Assembly: GCA_905178155.1 (NCBI GenBank)
Contig: CAJINV010000002.1
Location: 9,742,931 to 9,806,930, forward strand
DNA: 64,000 nucleotides
Source: Amoebophrya sp. A120
Lineage: Eukaryota > Sar > Dinophyceae > Syndiniales > Amoebophryaceae
Direction: 5' to 3'
The notes beneath the pieces are model-generated. The model saw only the letters and a program-made list of their open reading frames with translations. It was not told where the DNA came from and did no database searches. The position numbers and the translations under genes were made by a program. Position 1 is the stretch's first letter. Every line of letters starts with the position of its first letter. This document shows positions 11,756-23,400 of the stretch, piece after piece.

Positions 11756-12715
11756 GCTGCATCACCTGAACCGACTAGTGCGACTGAAGAAGAAGCAGGG
11801 GCTGGTTGCGCCAATACACCGACAACGAACAAGCAAAACCAGTTCGATCATAAGCAGGAGTTCGGGACTACATCGTCTTCATTCATCACGGCTGACAAAG
11901 GTAAAGTCGCCCGCGAAATAATTTCTTGCAAGCGGACCACGAAGGGTAGCACGGAAAAAGACGAACAGGAAAGGCAACACCCTTCGGCAAAAAGAAAAAA
12001 TCAAAATGAGTGTGCCCCTTCTACTTGGGTGAAGGATGTGTTTTCCCAGATACGGAGTACGGTGATCCACGAGTTCCACCAGACCTCGGGAAAGATCGTC
12101 ACCGCCAGAAGACAAGTCGAGAAGACCCTGCTCAGCATTTATGCGCATCACCGAAAATCGACCGAAAATCAAAAAGTGAAAGACGATCGGCGTACTACTG
12201 CGACGGCACAACTTGAAAACTTTCCCTTGGGCGCGAACGTTGAGGAGAACCATTACGTGTGCGATTTGGGTGCGATGCTGAACCTGTTCTGCGTCTTTGA
12301 CCTCTGGGAGGAGCTCTCTTTCCTGGACATTGCCAATTCCTACCTCAGTTTTCGACTCCGCGAGCGGCTGTCGTACCAAGCAGTGGCTGTACGTGACCGT
12401 TTCGATGGAACCTTCGAGCCTGGCGATGCCCGTCCGTCTGCCGAGTCTTTTTCCGGTCCCGGTCTTCGGGAGCTCGGCTCCATCATAAAGCTGCTGCCTG
12501 AAAACATCCGTCATGCTGTCGAGTTTACCGCTGCCAACCGAAATAAGGGAAAAGCCGTCCCCTACATGAGCGTGCCTGATCATGAGCAATTCCTTCCGTC
12601 GGCGTCAAATTTTTATCATCAGCGAAGTCAATGGTCGGTGGCACAGCTTCCCTTCAGGAGTGCGCAGAACCAGTGTAAGTTGATCTGCCAACACGACTAT
12701 TCGCGCTACAAATAA
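11756..12715 (+). CDS. Uncharacterised open frame (about 319 codons), no ATG near its start
   Basis: The frame stays open from about 11744 to the TAA ending at 12715, directly after the stop of gene B and in a different phase. It contains LENFPLGANVEENHYVCDLG, LCVFDLWEELSFLD-like text (from FCVFDLWEELSFLD) and LRELGSIIKLLPENIRHAVE. The first part (11756-12030) is Ser/Thr/Lys-rich; the second half looks like a folded domain I do not recognise. It could be a separate gene with an upstream first exon, or an extension of gene B reached by an intron I cannot see. At the junction the stretch GCCGTGACGCTTTC is tandemly repeated. Confidence 0.45.
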   Translation, partial: AASPEPTSATEEEAGAGCANTPTTNKQNQFDHKQEFGTTSSSFITADKGKVAREIISCKRTTKGSTEKDEQERQHPSAKRKNQNECAPSTWVKDVFSQIRSTVIHEFHQTSGKIVTARRQVEKTLLSIYAHHRKSTENQKVKDDRRTTATAQLENFPLGANVEENHYVCDLGAMLNLFCVFDLWEELSFLDIANSYLSFRLRERLSYQAVAVRDRFDGTFEPGDARPSAESFSGPGLRELGSIIKLLPENIRHAVEFTAANRNKGKAVPYMSVPDHEQFLPSASNFYHQRSQWSVAQLPFRSAQNQCKLICQHDYSRYK

Positions 12716-13212
12716 AAAATAAAAAGCAAAAGAAAAACAGCTAAAAAAAAGCTTCACTTACTCATGATACAAACAAAACTGATGAGGCAGTTTCAAATGT
12801 CGCATTCGCTTGTCTCACTTTCGTTTCGAACTTCGAATTCGGTTTCGTTTTTCTTCGACGCACAGAGTGGGGTTTTCTTCGATGGAAAGATCGGGCAAAA
12901 GGTAGCACAAAGCGGCTCAACACTAAAGATATGTCTCCACATCAGCACCGGGGAAACTGTGAGAGACAAAAAAAAGGTTTTCATTTGGAACACAACAATG
13001 TGCTCTTCTGTTCAGTAAATAATCCCGCAGTCCAGTCGTGCAGGCGTTGTCTGCGACACTTTTGCAGCTCCAATCTCAGTAATACCTTATCAGCCATCTT
13101 CCTACCCTATCCACCTCTATGAAAAGAGTAAGCACTTCTATCATGCGCGGCGATCTTGATAAGCATACTTGTTGAAAAATCATTCACAACCACCTCCACA
13201 TCTAAAAAAACC
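12716..13212. other. AT-rich intergenic region
   Basis: A-rich tracts follow the stop of the preceding frame. No coding motif, introner or RNA gene is visible. It probably holds the 3' and 5' flanks of adjacent genes. Confidence 0.45.
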
Positions 13213-14232
13213 ATGAGCCTCAAACCAGAACTCGATCGCAGTCTTCAACGGGGGCTGCTCGAGGAGCACGCACGGCATGTGCAGCTGCGTCCCGGTGTAG
13301 CGGCGTTCGTTGTAGAACAATGGGAAGAGCAAGTTGCGAAAGCTTCGCGGTCACTCTTCCGCACCGCAGCGCTGTCTCGGGACAACACCAATCCCAGCAA
13401 CGCGCCTGGGGCAACATCCTCGACGACAATGTCTAATCCAGCCTACAGCACTGGCAAGGGAAACGGGAAAGGACAGGGACCTGCGGACAGCTTTTGCCGA
13501 ATTGTGGATGAGATGCTGCACTGCACTGGCGACGCGATGCTTGATTGTATGACAACCATGCACAGCGAGGACAAGGCCAAGCACCTCAAGTCGCTGACGG
13601 TTGCGCAACTCGTCCAGCCACGGATTCGGAAGACCATCCCCTACTCCGATGTTTTCTCGCAAGGCGGTTGTGCCTTCCTTGGGAACCACGATGCTTTGAA
13701 GATCGGCTCGACTGGGACAGGCAAAGGAAAAGGGAAGACGGCTCCTGCCTCCGAGACGACCACTTCCGCATCTAATTCGCAACGCCTTCTCCCAACTGTC
13801 AGTGACGTTTTCGAGGCAAGACTTGTGAAAGACGCAATCGTCAACTGCCTCGTACCGTTGTCGCAAATGAAATTATTCGCGTCCTCTTCAAGCTGCTCCA
13901 CTTCCGACACACGGAACAGGAATGCGTTGGGACAACTCCTCTTGCCCCGACTATGGAGTACTTTACCCTCGCCGATGACTAGCTTGTACTTCGCACAGCT
14001 AGAACTAAATACCACGCATCAAGTCGAAAAGATGAATCAGGACGACGGAACGGAATCGGACAAGCTTCTTCCCTTCGTTTTCTTTGCCTCCATCCCGGCG
14101 ATCGAAAGCGGGCGGTGTGGCCAAGATGTGATGGGAATCATTGAAGAATTCGTCGGGTCCTTTGAGTTTTCCAAGGTCTTCTGGAGCATCGACGCAGAGA
14201 GCGCAGACGAGGGAGACCAAGAATGTCGGTGA
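13213..14232 (+). CDS. Uncharacterised Ser/Thr/Gly-Lys-rich protein (339 aa)
   Basis: A single-exon frame starts at an ATG in a good context (aaaaccATGagc). The protein has a helical N-terminus (LQRGLLEEHARHVQL), two Gly-Lys linkers (STGKGNGKGQG and STGTGKGKGKT), and a Cys-containing segment around FCRIVDEMLHCTGDAMLDCM. No family is recognised. Its last codons (SIDAESADEGDQECR) come from a segment nearly identical to the 3' end of gene B but read in another frame. The natural C-terminus may therefore have been replaced by duplicated sequence. Confidence 0.55.
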   Translation: MSLKPELDRSLQRGLLEEHARHVQLRPGVAAFVVEQWEEQVAKASRSLFRTAALSRDNTNPSNAPGATSSTTMSNPAYSTGKGNGKGQGPADSFCRIVDEMLHCTGDAMLDCMTTMHSEDKAKHLKSLTVAQLVQPRIRKTIPYSDVFSQGGCAFLGNHDALKIGSTGTGKGKGKTAPASETTTSASNSQRLLPTVSDVFEARLVKDAIVNCLVPLSQMKLFASSSSCSTSDTRNRNALGQLLLPRLWSTLPSPMTSLYFAQLELNTTHQVEKMNQDDGTESDKLLPFVFFASIPAIESGRCGQDVMGIIEEFVGSFEFSKVFWSIDAESADEGDQECR

Positions 14233-14278
14233 TGGCGTCGGAAGGAATTTCTTGCAACGAGGAAGGAGCAGAGAAAAA
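14183..14278 (+). pseudogene. Displaced fragment of the 3' coding end of paralogue B
   Basis: Bases 14183-14233 match 11593-11643 almost exactly (shared start ggagcatcgacgcagagagc), and similarity continues to about 14278 against 11705 with a gap of about 21 bases. The + frame here still reads GASTQRAQTRETKNVGD, as gene B reads GASTQRAQTRDTKNVGD. The overlapping gene at 13213-14232 uses a different frame. This is a remnant of a duplication or unequal exchange in the tandem cluster. Confidence 0.75.
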
Positions 14279-15465
14279 GCCGCACAAGTGGAACGTCGAG
14301 ATGACGACGGGGAATTTTTAACTGGCGAGGTGTAGTGCAGCGAGTTGCAACACGTTTGGTGTGGTAGATTATTTGCACAACTTGATGTCGCGTCTCGCTT
14401 TTACATCAGAAAGGCTAGTGTAGCCTAAACCTCGGAAAGGGAAACTCGCTGAAGTCATGAATTCAAAAGTTAGTAACAAACTTTATCGTTTCGCCTTTTC
14501 ATCTCGCGATGTTGTAATTCCTACTTGTACTTGATTCTCATTTTGTTTCATCCGCACTCGTTTTTCATTCAACGTCAAATATCAACAACTGGCTCTGGCA
14601 GCTACCACTGGTATATGTCATTGGTGACGGTTACGTCGTCGAACTTGTTATTTATGCCGTTTCTTTTAGGAAGACGAAGATGATCTTCGTCTTGTCGAGC
14701 AGTGGACAAACGAAATTTGCAAACTGTACGATTCATTGGCAGTGTTGCCTTTATTGTACACAGACGCCGAACGCCCACGCGCACGTAGTTTCGAACCTGC
14801 AAATGTGTGCGTTTTGGCTTTTCATCTAAGTGCAGTTGCCTGGGATGGAGCTGCAGTGGAGGCAGCAAAAACAAGGGCAAAACAGCTCGGACGGTTGTCG
14901 CTGCAAGCGTCAACACTCGTTGTCGTACTATGCGGACGAGGTCCTTTTTGCGTATCCGCCGCGGTTAGCGTATCTACTCCGAAATTATCGTGGTCGTACG
15001 TCGCAGATGAATCAACTTTTCTATGGGACGATAAGAGGAATCAATTGCGTTTGGGCTCGTACTCGTAGTCCACCCATCTGATAGATTGCAATTGTTTCAG
15101 GCAACACGTCACTCACGTCACTTGCATAAAAACGAACCGACGTAAAGCTATCCTTGGCAGCCCACGTCTCGTAGTCGTAATAGAGACCAACGTGCTACAC
15201 ATGATCGCCAACATCGTCAACACTAGCCGCACTTGAACGTAAAAGCAATCAACAATCGTCATTGTCGCAGTAGCTTTTCACCGGGTAGTGTGACGCGGCG
15301 TTTTTTTTTTTGAAATCTTGAATAGACGTAGCTAAATGTACTTACTTATTTGCATCTTGAGTTTCGCTTTCGGCTCGTCATGATTTGTCCGTTGATTTTG
15401 ATTTTGTTTCTATGTGGGAAGAAAAAAAAATGTCTGCCATTTCCACACAGCATCTACACAGCTAA
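14279..15465. other. Intergenic region upstream of paralogue C
   Basis: No supported gene. Only short T-runs (about 15300) and small ORFs without motifs are visible. It presumably contains the 5' region of paralogue C. Confidence 0.45.
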
Positions 15466-18400
15466 ATGGTGTCGATAAACAGAGGCAGACGCGCACCCGC
15501 AACCCAAAGACGAGAGACCTCGTTCTCATCAATGGTTCCTCCGGGCAGCTATCGAACGGTTGAAACCGTACGACGCGGATACCATCCGTTGTTTCCCGCT
15601 CTGTTTCACAAGGGCGCATTCCTGGAAAAATTGGCGCTACTTCTCTTTCCCTTCTTTCACGACCTCGTCACCCGCAATATCCTCGCGGAGAACGCAGCCA
15701 CGAGCACCGCGACCGGGAACTACAGCAAAGGAGACGACTCCTCCTCCTCCTCCTCCTCCTGCTGTAATGGCGGAGATGAGGACATCTCGACCGACCTTCA
15801 AGGGCGGCAAAACGGAGACAACGCGGTGCCACCAGAAGGGCCCCCGCCTTCAGGGCCCCCGCCTGCAGGAGCATATAATCGGACTACTCCGGGTCAGAAA
15901 TCCTTGGATGATTTCTTACTGCGCAGCTCTGGCAATGATCCCACGCTCTGGCAGTGGCCGAAGAATCAAACTAGCGGCCAGGTGGTATCACCGGCCATGG
16001 CGCTGCCGGAAAAGCGACGTACAGAATGGGTAAACCGCGTCACCACGGCCGAGCGCAGCTGCATTCCGATATCCGCAAATACCGAGGCGGAAAACGCAAT
16101 CAACATGATTTTTCTGCCGGATGGCTTTCACGAGTACGGCCGGGAGGGGCGGATGCGGTGGAAAGACTCGGTGGACCGCTACGCCGAGGGGTTCCAACGG
16201 GTGCGAGCGTTCGACGCCTCGGCCAACCGGGGGCTCAACCTGTGGTACGTCGACCGGCAGATCGACGTCCTGCCGAGCCACTTGGAAAACACCCCCTACC
16301 GACACTGCGCGATACTCGAGGGGCGGCGCATCAACTGCGGGGCGATAGCCATGTGGCACCGGTGGGCCGCAAAGAACTGCGGATCCGGACTGTACCAGAT
16401 CTTGTTCGTGATCGCGAACTACGAAGAGTACCGGGGAACGGCCATCCCGCGCGAGCACTACGGCATGGGCACGATCGCGCCCGGCCAGTTCGTTGTCCTC
16501 GGCATGCACGAACTGGCCCACGCCCTGTTCGGATTGAAGGACGAGTACACTTACACCACAGTCCCTACCAACGTCCCGGAGAAAGCGGCGAATTGCGATA
16601 GGTGCAGTTTCGAAACTCGCTGGGATGGTACCTTCGAGTTACTTCAAAATGGCGACAACTGCAGAAAGTGGCGGGATTTGATTCAACTAAGGGAGGAAAG
16701 GGGGGTGGAAATGCTGGACGGTGTCGCAAACGACGCAGCCTGCTACCCGGGGATGTGCCACAAGGCGGAATACTGCTCGAGTCATCCGCACACAATGTTG
16801 CTTACCCTACAGGCCGTCGGGGTGCTATCCTGAATAAGATTGTCACCATCTTCACGCTCAGCTTGTGGTGCATGATTCGCCAACATTAATTTGTCATGTT
16901 CGTACGTCTGCTTGCATTAGCTATTACAAATTAGGTTCGTTTTTGCACCGCAAACAGAAAGAAAATGCTGGTAATTTTTTCTGGGACAAGAGCTGGGGAT
17001 TGTGAACGAGCGGCTGACATGCTGCAAGTTCGTCTCGTTACTGCAGGTGGTCCCCGCGTACTGCCAAAAATTTTACAAGCGAGAAGGATTGGTCGACCTA
17101 ATGGAACTCTGTACGACGAGCTGGACCGCCGACTATCATCCGGCACGCTTGCAACGAAGAGACGAAAGCTTTAATGCCCTCGGAGGAGGTTCGGCGGCCC
17201 CAATGACAGATAAAGTCGATATTTCAAGAGACAACGCCGAATACCTGATGCCGGTGCGGCTGCCGGCTGCAGTGCCGCCGAAAAGAGCAAGCGGGTCCTC
17301 CGCACCGTCCTCTGCAAGATCGTCCTCCTCTACCCGATTACTGGGAGCAGCAGCCTCCTCTCGTCCCCGACTGGGCGCAGATGATACCTCATTTGTTCCG
17401 CCGCTCGAAGTACCAAGTGCACATATGTCGGAGGAAAAAATATGTGCAGCATTGTATCATGCAGCTTTCGGAAATCGGAATTACGCGCACGAGCTGAAAT
17501 GCGAATTTCTGTAGAAGCATCAGACGTTTTGCGAAGAATTCTCGATGTTGCCTACGTCCGTATTCCGCATAACGAGACGTTCGCAAGTCGTACAGAAAAA
17601 GAGACGAATATGCACAGTAGCTTTTCGTCGAGGTTATGCATTTACAGATTTTTGTTCTGTACACGTAAAGTCAAGTACTAGAAGCACGCAAAACAGGTTG
17701 GATTTCTTCCCGACACATTCGCAGTGGATACGAACATATTGACGGGAGCGGTGACCGTGCGACGATGACCGATCTGGTGCAAGAGTTAGAATACCTTGGT
17801 CTGCATACCAGCAGCCACAACACTGCCGCTCTGATCGTGCCAGAAGGAACAAGCATCATAGACGACAAGGAATTCGGGATGTACCCCTCTCGGGATGTAT
17901 CCCAAGAGTACCCCGACGGTCAAATAGGTGGCGGTGGTCAAATAGGTGGTACTAATCGAACTTCAACCGGGGAAGCGTACGAAGCACCAGCACGGGTTTT
18001 GAAAACGGTAACGCAGCTGCAGGAGCAACTTGGTCTTACGCGGCCGCCGAGTCACCCGTTGGAGCGAAACTTGCTGTCGAACAAGGATGTAACCACGCGC
18101 CCGTCTAGTGGGAGCGAGAGATTCGTGCTTGTGCCGAACCCTGCGGAGTGGCGGCTGTGGCGGAGGGACGCTTCCTCGGACTGGCACTGCGAGCGGCTGT
18201 TCGTGAGCGACAAAATCCCGATGGTGGACGAAGTGTACGCCCCCGCTGGAACGACCGAAGCGGACCACTACAGGCGGGGTGGAGTGAGCCAAAGGCGGGC
18301 GCGGGGCATCTTCCAGCCGAAATTTGACAAATTCGAGATCGAAGAGGCCGATGCCGACCTGCTTCTGACAGCCCTTCTCGATACTTCGCCCGGAGATGAT

Positions 18401-21400
18401 AAACTTCTGGGCTCGTCGTCGCAGGGCGGAGATGTCGATCAAAGGGTGGAGAATTATGGGACGAAGATCTCGGCTGTCCTGTACACTGCAAGCAAGCCCT
18501 ACTGCTGGACCCCAGGCTATGGGCAGCGGAACAATAAAGAGAGTGGCACGACAAGAACTTCTAGTCAGGAAGATGTAGTTGATAACCAACCCGCATCATC
18601 ATGGGACGCCTGGTCTCGAAACTGGAAAAGCGAAATACCCTGGCAGCCCGCTGGGTCTGGGGGTGTTTTGTGCAAAATCGAGAACTTCGATGAGAACCGA
18701 ATCAATATCGAAGATGCAGATGCTGTTGACCCAGCCATGGTTTCCCCGTGTGCCCAGGCGGTGGAGTACGTGAACAAACTTGGCCGGGAGTTGTCCCTTC
18801 CGTCCGGAGCAAGCAGGACCGCGAGCGCGAGGTCCGCATTTTTTGAAAAGGAGGTGAAGTTTTCTCTCCTTCCTTGGTTTGACGAAAAAAATTACGGGCC
18901 GGGTGCCGAGTGGAAGTGCGAGATGATTTGTGACATGATAAGCCGCTGCGTCATGTACAGTATGCAAGTTGGAGATGTTGATGAAGCAGGTGGTGTTCCT
19001 GCAGGAGGTTTTCAGAATGTTCAAAGCGGCACCCAAAAGCATCGCCGCCTTCCACCTCCTGTGTGCTCTACGGCATCGATGGGACCGAAGGGATCAAAGC
19101 CGATGATCCGTCTGCAGCAGGAGTGGACGTCGGCCTCGACGCAGGCGCAGCGCGGGCGCCGACTGATAAGGCCCCCTCTTCAAAAACAGCCGCGATTTGC
19201 GTTCGCCGACTGTGTGAGGTGTTAGAAGACGAGGAAAAGACTGAGCCTGATCATGGCATCTCGCCCATCAAGACCGGGGCAGAGGAATTAGCCCAGCTGT
19301 TTATGACGGAAGCGGAGATGTTGAAAAGTGAGCCGCACGAAGATGTGCGTCCTCGTTCCTTCCGGGATATCTTCTCCGAAAAGTATTGCAAGGCCAAAGT
19401 TGACTGTGAAGTCACCGAATGGTCGACGCGCATCCCGCCTTTGCAGGCAAAACCGACGTCGCCCGACGGGGCAGCGCGCCAAGAAACACCGGCGGGAGAC
19501 TCCCAGCAGATGGCCGGTGGAGGACCGATAAGCACCGAGCTCGTGAATTCGGCGTTCACGCGCGTCCTTCCCGCGTTTATCCGCGATAACCCGGAACAGT
19601 ACGAGAAGGCTTGCACGATCGAGCGCAGCACTGTGCTCAGCAACAAGCTGGGGACTTACCTGATTTTGACGGACCAAGCGCCCGAATACAAAAATGAACC
19701 GCGGCGAGCTCTATACAAAAATGAACCGCTTACCTTTGCAAATTGCAAGAAGCGGTGCGAACAGGATCTGTTGCACTGCGACGCCTACACGTATTGGTCG
19801 GTGCCGGTCGGGCACGCGCTGGACTCGGGGGAAGAAATCACAGTCGGATCCGCAAGAATCCGCGACAAACTCGACCACCGCCAGGAATGTCGGCTCTTTT
19901 CGAAGTTGAAAATGGTCCAGGAAATGAACGCGGAGGAAAATGTTACCACTGGCCCCAACAACTACTTTTCCCTCTCCCCGATCCCGCTCACGGATAGTAA
20001 CGCGCTCGACGGCACATTTCCCGTCTTTTACCGCCGGAATCACCGCCGGTTTACGAGCGGACACTGTGCGATCGTGGATAAAACGAGGCTTTTTTTCGAG
20101 TTCGAACCGTATCGCAAAAACGGCGGAGCCACTGCCGAGATTCTTGACGACCCCGAGAGATCGAAAAGATTCTCAGAAGGCAGGTTGGAGATGAACAAGC
20201 AGGCCCAGCTGCTTCGCTGGACGCCGTTCTTGCATAACGAGTACAACGTGCTGGCGAGCGGCGACGTGGAGCCGGCGCAGCAACGGTTTCTCTCCACCTC
20301 CGCGTCCACGGATGAAACGGGGGAAAGGATGATCTTCCGGAAGCGCTGCTCGGTAGAGGAAATGACCGACTTTCCGACATTTTATCCTTCTTGGGGATAC
20401 ACCTTTGGACATGATGATCTCGGTGCGCCGCAGCTCGTGGCTGGCGTAACAGAGGAGCTGTCTCCCGAGGCTTTACTCGAGCGGTTGCGGGATGAAAACG
20501 ATAAGACTCTGACGCTCCCCCGAACAGAAGATGCACGAATGCGCAAGGAGCTCGCGAACACAGTTTTCAAAAACATCTTGCTGGTCCAGGATCTTCCAGA
20601 GGACGATCCTGCTAAAGGTGAAACGTTTACTGGGGATCGCTTTGCTTTCCTGGATCGGAACAAGGCCTCGCGAGGGTGCCGGATTATGTGCGAGCTCGTG
20701 AAAAGGTGTAGCGTGTATGTGCATACAATAGGCCCGATAGGGGTATGCGTATTGAAGCCTGTTGGATCCGCGGTCACCCCAAACTGGTTTCCTGAGTGGA
20801 TGGACCTTAGGGATGCCTCGGACACCGAGATCTGGAAGACGTCGAGGGTAGTTCTGGAAGACGTCGAACGATACCACACTTTCACGGCTCAGAACAAAGC
20901 CAATCCTGGAAAATCCATACCCTGGAAGGAGATGCACAAGAAAATCTGCTACGAGAAACTGGCACCCTGCTGTGACATGAGGTCGTCCGACTCCGAGTGT
21001 AAAACAGCGCGCGACACCTCTTCCGGCGAAAAACTGTGTACCTTCCTGTGGGACGGAAGCGGATCCACGTGCGACTGGGGGGAAGGAGCCTCGCGCACGT
21101 CCGGCCGATGCGTCATGAACCCGGAGAGCGAGGAGTTGTTCTTCAACGACCGGAACATGTACGAAAGGGAATTTGAAGCTTTCAAATCGCTGAACGCCCA
21201 CCTGTTTAAACCGAAGCCGGCCGAGGTGGAACTCAGCAAGGAAGTGGTCCACGAGCAGTGCAGCGCGAAGTGCAGACCCGGGGGGCAGGTGAAGCAGCGT
21301 CGGCGGATCCTCACCGCGGCGAAAAACGGTGGCAAGGCGTGTCCCACCATTCTGGAGCGGATGGTCAGTTGCAACTCGCATCGGCCCTGCAAAAATGGAA

Positions 21401-22586
21401 GAGCTTCGGAGGTTGGGGACACGACAGTAGAGAACGACCAGCCCCCCTCCGAAAAGGACCAGCCGACCGCACCGCTGCCGCCGGCGGCCGGGCACGGGCT
21501 TTACCGGCAATCCGCGGTCTTCGGCGAGACGGAAGCGCTTCTAAATTACGGGACGCAAATGATGGTGAAACTTCGAAAGCTCAGTAGCGACACTGGAACC
21601 ACGCAGCATTTCAGCGAGGAAAGGTTTGGGAAGAAGGACATCGTTACGGTCGAGATATTCTCCGCTGGAGCGGATCCAGATAGTGTGTCTCGACCGGAGC
21701 CGGGAACAACCACGACGAGTTCCTTTCTATCCGAAGGAGAGGGAAGTGAGACCGAAAAAAGTACTGCTACAACCAAAAACCCGTTTTATTTCCCCGTTCC
21801 ACCTCCGACAAAAAACGTGGACGTAGCAAGTTTTTTGACCTTTGACATTTTTGAAAACGTCGACCCCGACGAGGACAATATCCTGTGCAAAAGTAGTACA
21901 ACTAGCGGAGTGGTGCTTGTAATTGCATTTGCAGCTATGCGCGAAAGACCCCTCTACTATGCCTGATCTAGCGTCTCAGCCTGCGTTTTTCACACTGAGG
22001 GAATTCGTGATCTGCAATTTAATGCTACGAGTGCCTTGCCATGTTACTTTTGCACTCCATAGAGGAGGCGGAGCATCAACTTGTACCGGTCGACGTGAGG
22101 AAAGTCGATCGTTTACCGCTGCAGCCAAGATTCGACATCCAGATTGTGCTGCCGGAGGGAATGACATGCAAGGTAAGCAAAGCAGCCGCGGAAAGTGCGG
22201 GGCAAGCAGCTTCCTCGTTCGTAGAAGATCGGCGGAACAATCCCGACGGCCAAAGTACCCCTCATGTTGTTCACAACGGCGAAGAGGACACGGAGAGGGA
22301 TCACATTCCTAACACTGACCGCCGTGGAAGCATGACGTTGGAAATGAATAGCAGTGAGCGAGAAACAGTGTACAGTCATCCCATTTTCCGTACGTACGCG
22401 GGTCTGAAGGGGATCTCGAGGAGAAGTCCTGCTTTGCGCGGAAGCAGCGCTGGTCGTCAAGCGGATCAGCGCGACGGAATGAAGACAGACAGGCTAAATC
22501 CGGAGGAGAAAACGCAGCCTCTGAAAGGAAGTCGTAAAGACTACCTACAGCAGCGAAACGTGGCACAACTGCTGGGCTTGGTTTAA
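15466..22586 (+). CDS. Paralogue C: M64-type metallopeptidase / Apple / TSP1 multidomain protein, one frame break
   Basis: Proposed exons are 15466-16825, 16994-17410, 17736-21875 and 22067-22586. The order matches gene B: M64-like domain with HELAHALFGLKDEY near residue 348 (zinc site intact), a Ser-rich linker, Apple/PAN-like clusters (WKCEMICDMISRC; NCKKRCEQDLLHCDAYTYW; RGCRIMCELVKRC), TSP1-like CSAKCRPGG, and the C-terminal LPLQPRFDIQIVLPEG module. It lacks the EF-hand-like insert of B. The exon sum, 6437, is not a multiple of three: the frame shifts by one between 18982 and about 19060, so this copy is either broken or carries a sequencing indel. An in-frame 27-bp tandem duplication (19687-19740) gives YKNEPRRAL followed by YKNEPLT. 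ATG 15466 was chosen as the first in frame; 15532 is an alternative. Confidence 0.8.
16826..16988. mobile_element. Introner element, degenerate (163 bp)
   Basis: The ends TATCCTGAATAAGATTGTCA and ...GGTAATTTTTTCTGGGACA are imperfect inverted copies. The putative TSD ggtgc/agagc is decayed (3 of 5 match). Removal with one TSD copy rejoins ...LQAVG to LGIVNERLTCC, the sequence that gene B carries uninterrupted. It is probably an older insertion. Confidence 0.65.
17411..17730. mobile_element. Introner element (320 bp)
   Basis: TIRs TACCAAGTGCACATATGTCG and ...CGACACATTCGCAGTGGATA align over about 28 bp with mismatches. The TSD is cgaag/cgaac (17406-17410, 17731-17735). Excision gives FVPPLEHIDGSGDRATMTDLVQELEYLGLH in frame, overlapping a motif conserved in gene B (ELSYLGLHTS). 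Confidence 0.78.
18982..19062 (+). other. Single-base frame break in paralogue C
   Basis: Upstream the frame encoding CDMISRCVMYSMQVGD is followed; from about 19050 the homologous text TSCVLYG continues in the frame one base earlier. Gene B reads through the matching region (RLTCTLYG) without a shift. An A-run (cccaaaagc, about 19032-19040) is a likely site of an assembly or replication slip. Confidence 0.75.
21876..22061. mobile_element. Introner element (186 bp)
   Basis: Inner ends TATCCTGTGCAAAAGTAGTA and ...TGTTACTTTTGCACTCCATA are inverted copies. The TSD is gagga (21871-21875, 22062-22066), with three extra bases on the left. Excision gives FENVDPDEEAEHQLVPVDV in frame, leading into the module shared with gene B. 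Confidence 0.8.
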
Positions 22587-23400
22587 CTTTAAAGGAGAGG
22601 TTCAGGTTGCCGAAAAAAGAACATTTAACATTTTGATTTTCATAATTTGATTTCCGGCTTTGGCTTTCTTTTCAACGTAGAAGATGTAGATCGATCTTGT
22701 AGCCTATCTAAGTTTCAGTTTTTGTTTCTGTTTCTGTTTGTGTTTCCGAGAGATTGACAACTAGTATGCCTACAGAGAAAAACCAAAACGATAACGAAAC
22801 CGAAACCGTCACAGGATGCATGCTTGTGACGAAAAGTTCAAACTTCTTACCCGCGTCGAATTGTGCTTCACTTACTAGCTGGTGAAACTGAAAACGACAC
22901 AAACGCAACACCAAAGTCAACGTTGGATTTTTGGTAGATATTACAATGCGGATCATGAGCTTTCTCTTTCTGTGGCCTGTTCTTTTCAATTTCAGTGCGA
23001 CAAAAAGTGGCGCGTTCACTTTCTTGCAAGATCTTGTTTTCGATTCTGTTTTGGATCACAGGTTGTTACTAGGAGCGATGGTTCTGATCTTTTGATGCCT
23101 CTCTTTTTCCTCGTCGCAATCGATCCCACTAGCACGTTCAGTTCTTGTCCGTTCGTGGTCCTTTTTGGTGCGCGTTTTTTCGCTTGTGCAATAGCCTTGT
23201 GCAGAGGCTCAGTGCGAACAACTTCCCCAATCCCCTCGCAGTTCCCCCCAATGCTGGCAAGATGATGTTGATGATTGGTGATTCTGAACCTCAAACTCAA
23301 AGGCAAATATTAGTTTGATTGCCTTGAAAAAGCATGTGCACCGATTTGCGGATACGAAAACGGTACGAAGCGAGATTTTTGCATCATACGATCAAGAAAA
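22587..23400. other. Intergenic region after paralogue C
   Basis: Contains (GTTTCT)-type simple sequence around 22715-22750 and short ORFs without recognisable motifs. I see no gene or introner. Confidence 0.45.

Noticed and set aside
11740-11775. Joining gene B to the next open frame by removing the 14-bp tandem duplication
   Set aside because: Removing one copy leads into the third frame, not the long open frame, so the duplication does not explain the stop.
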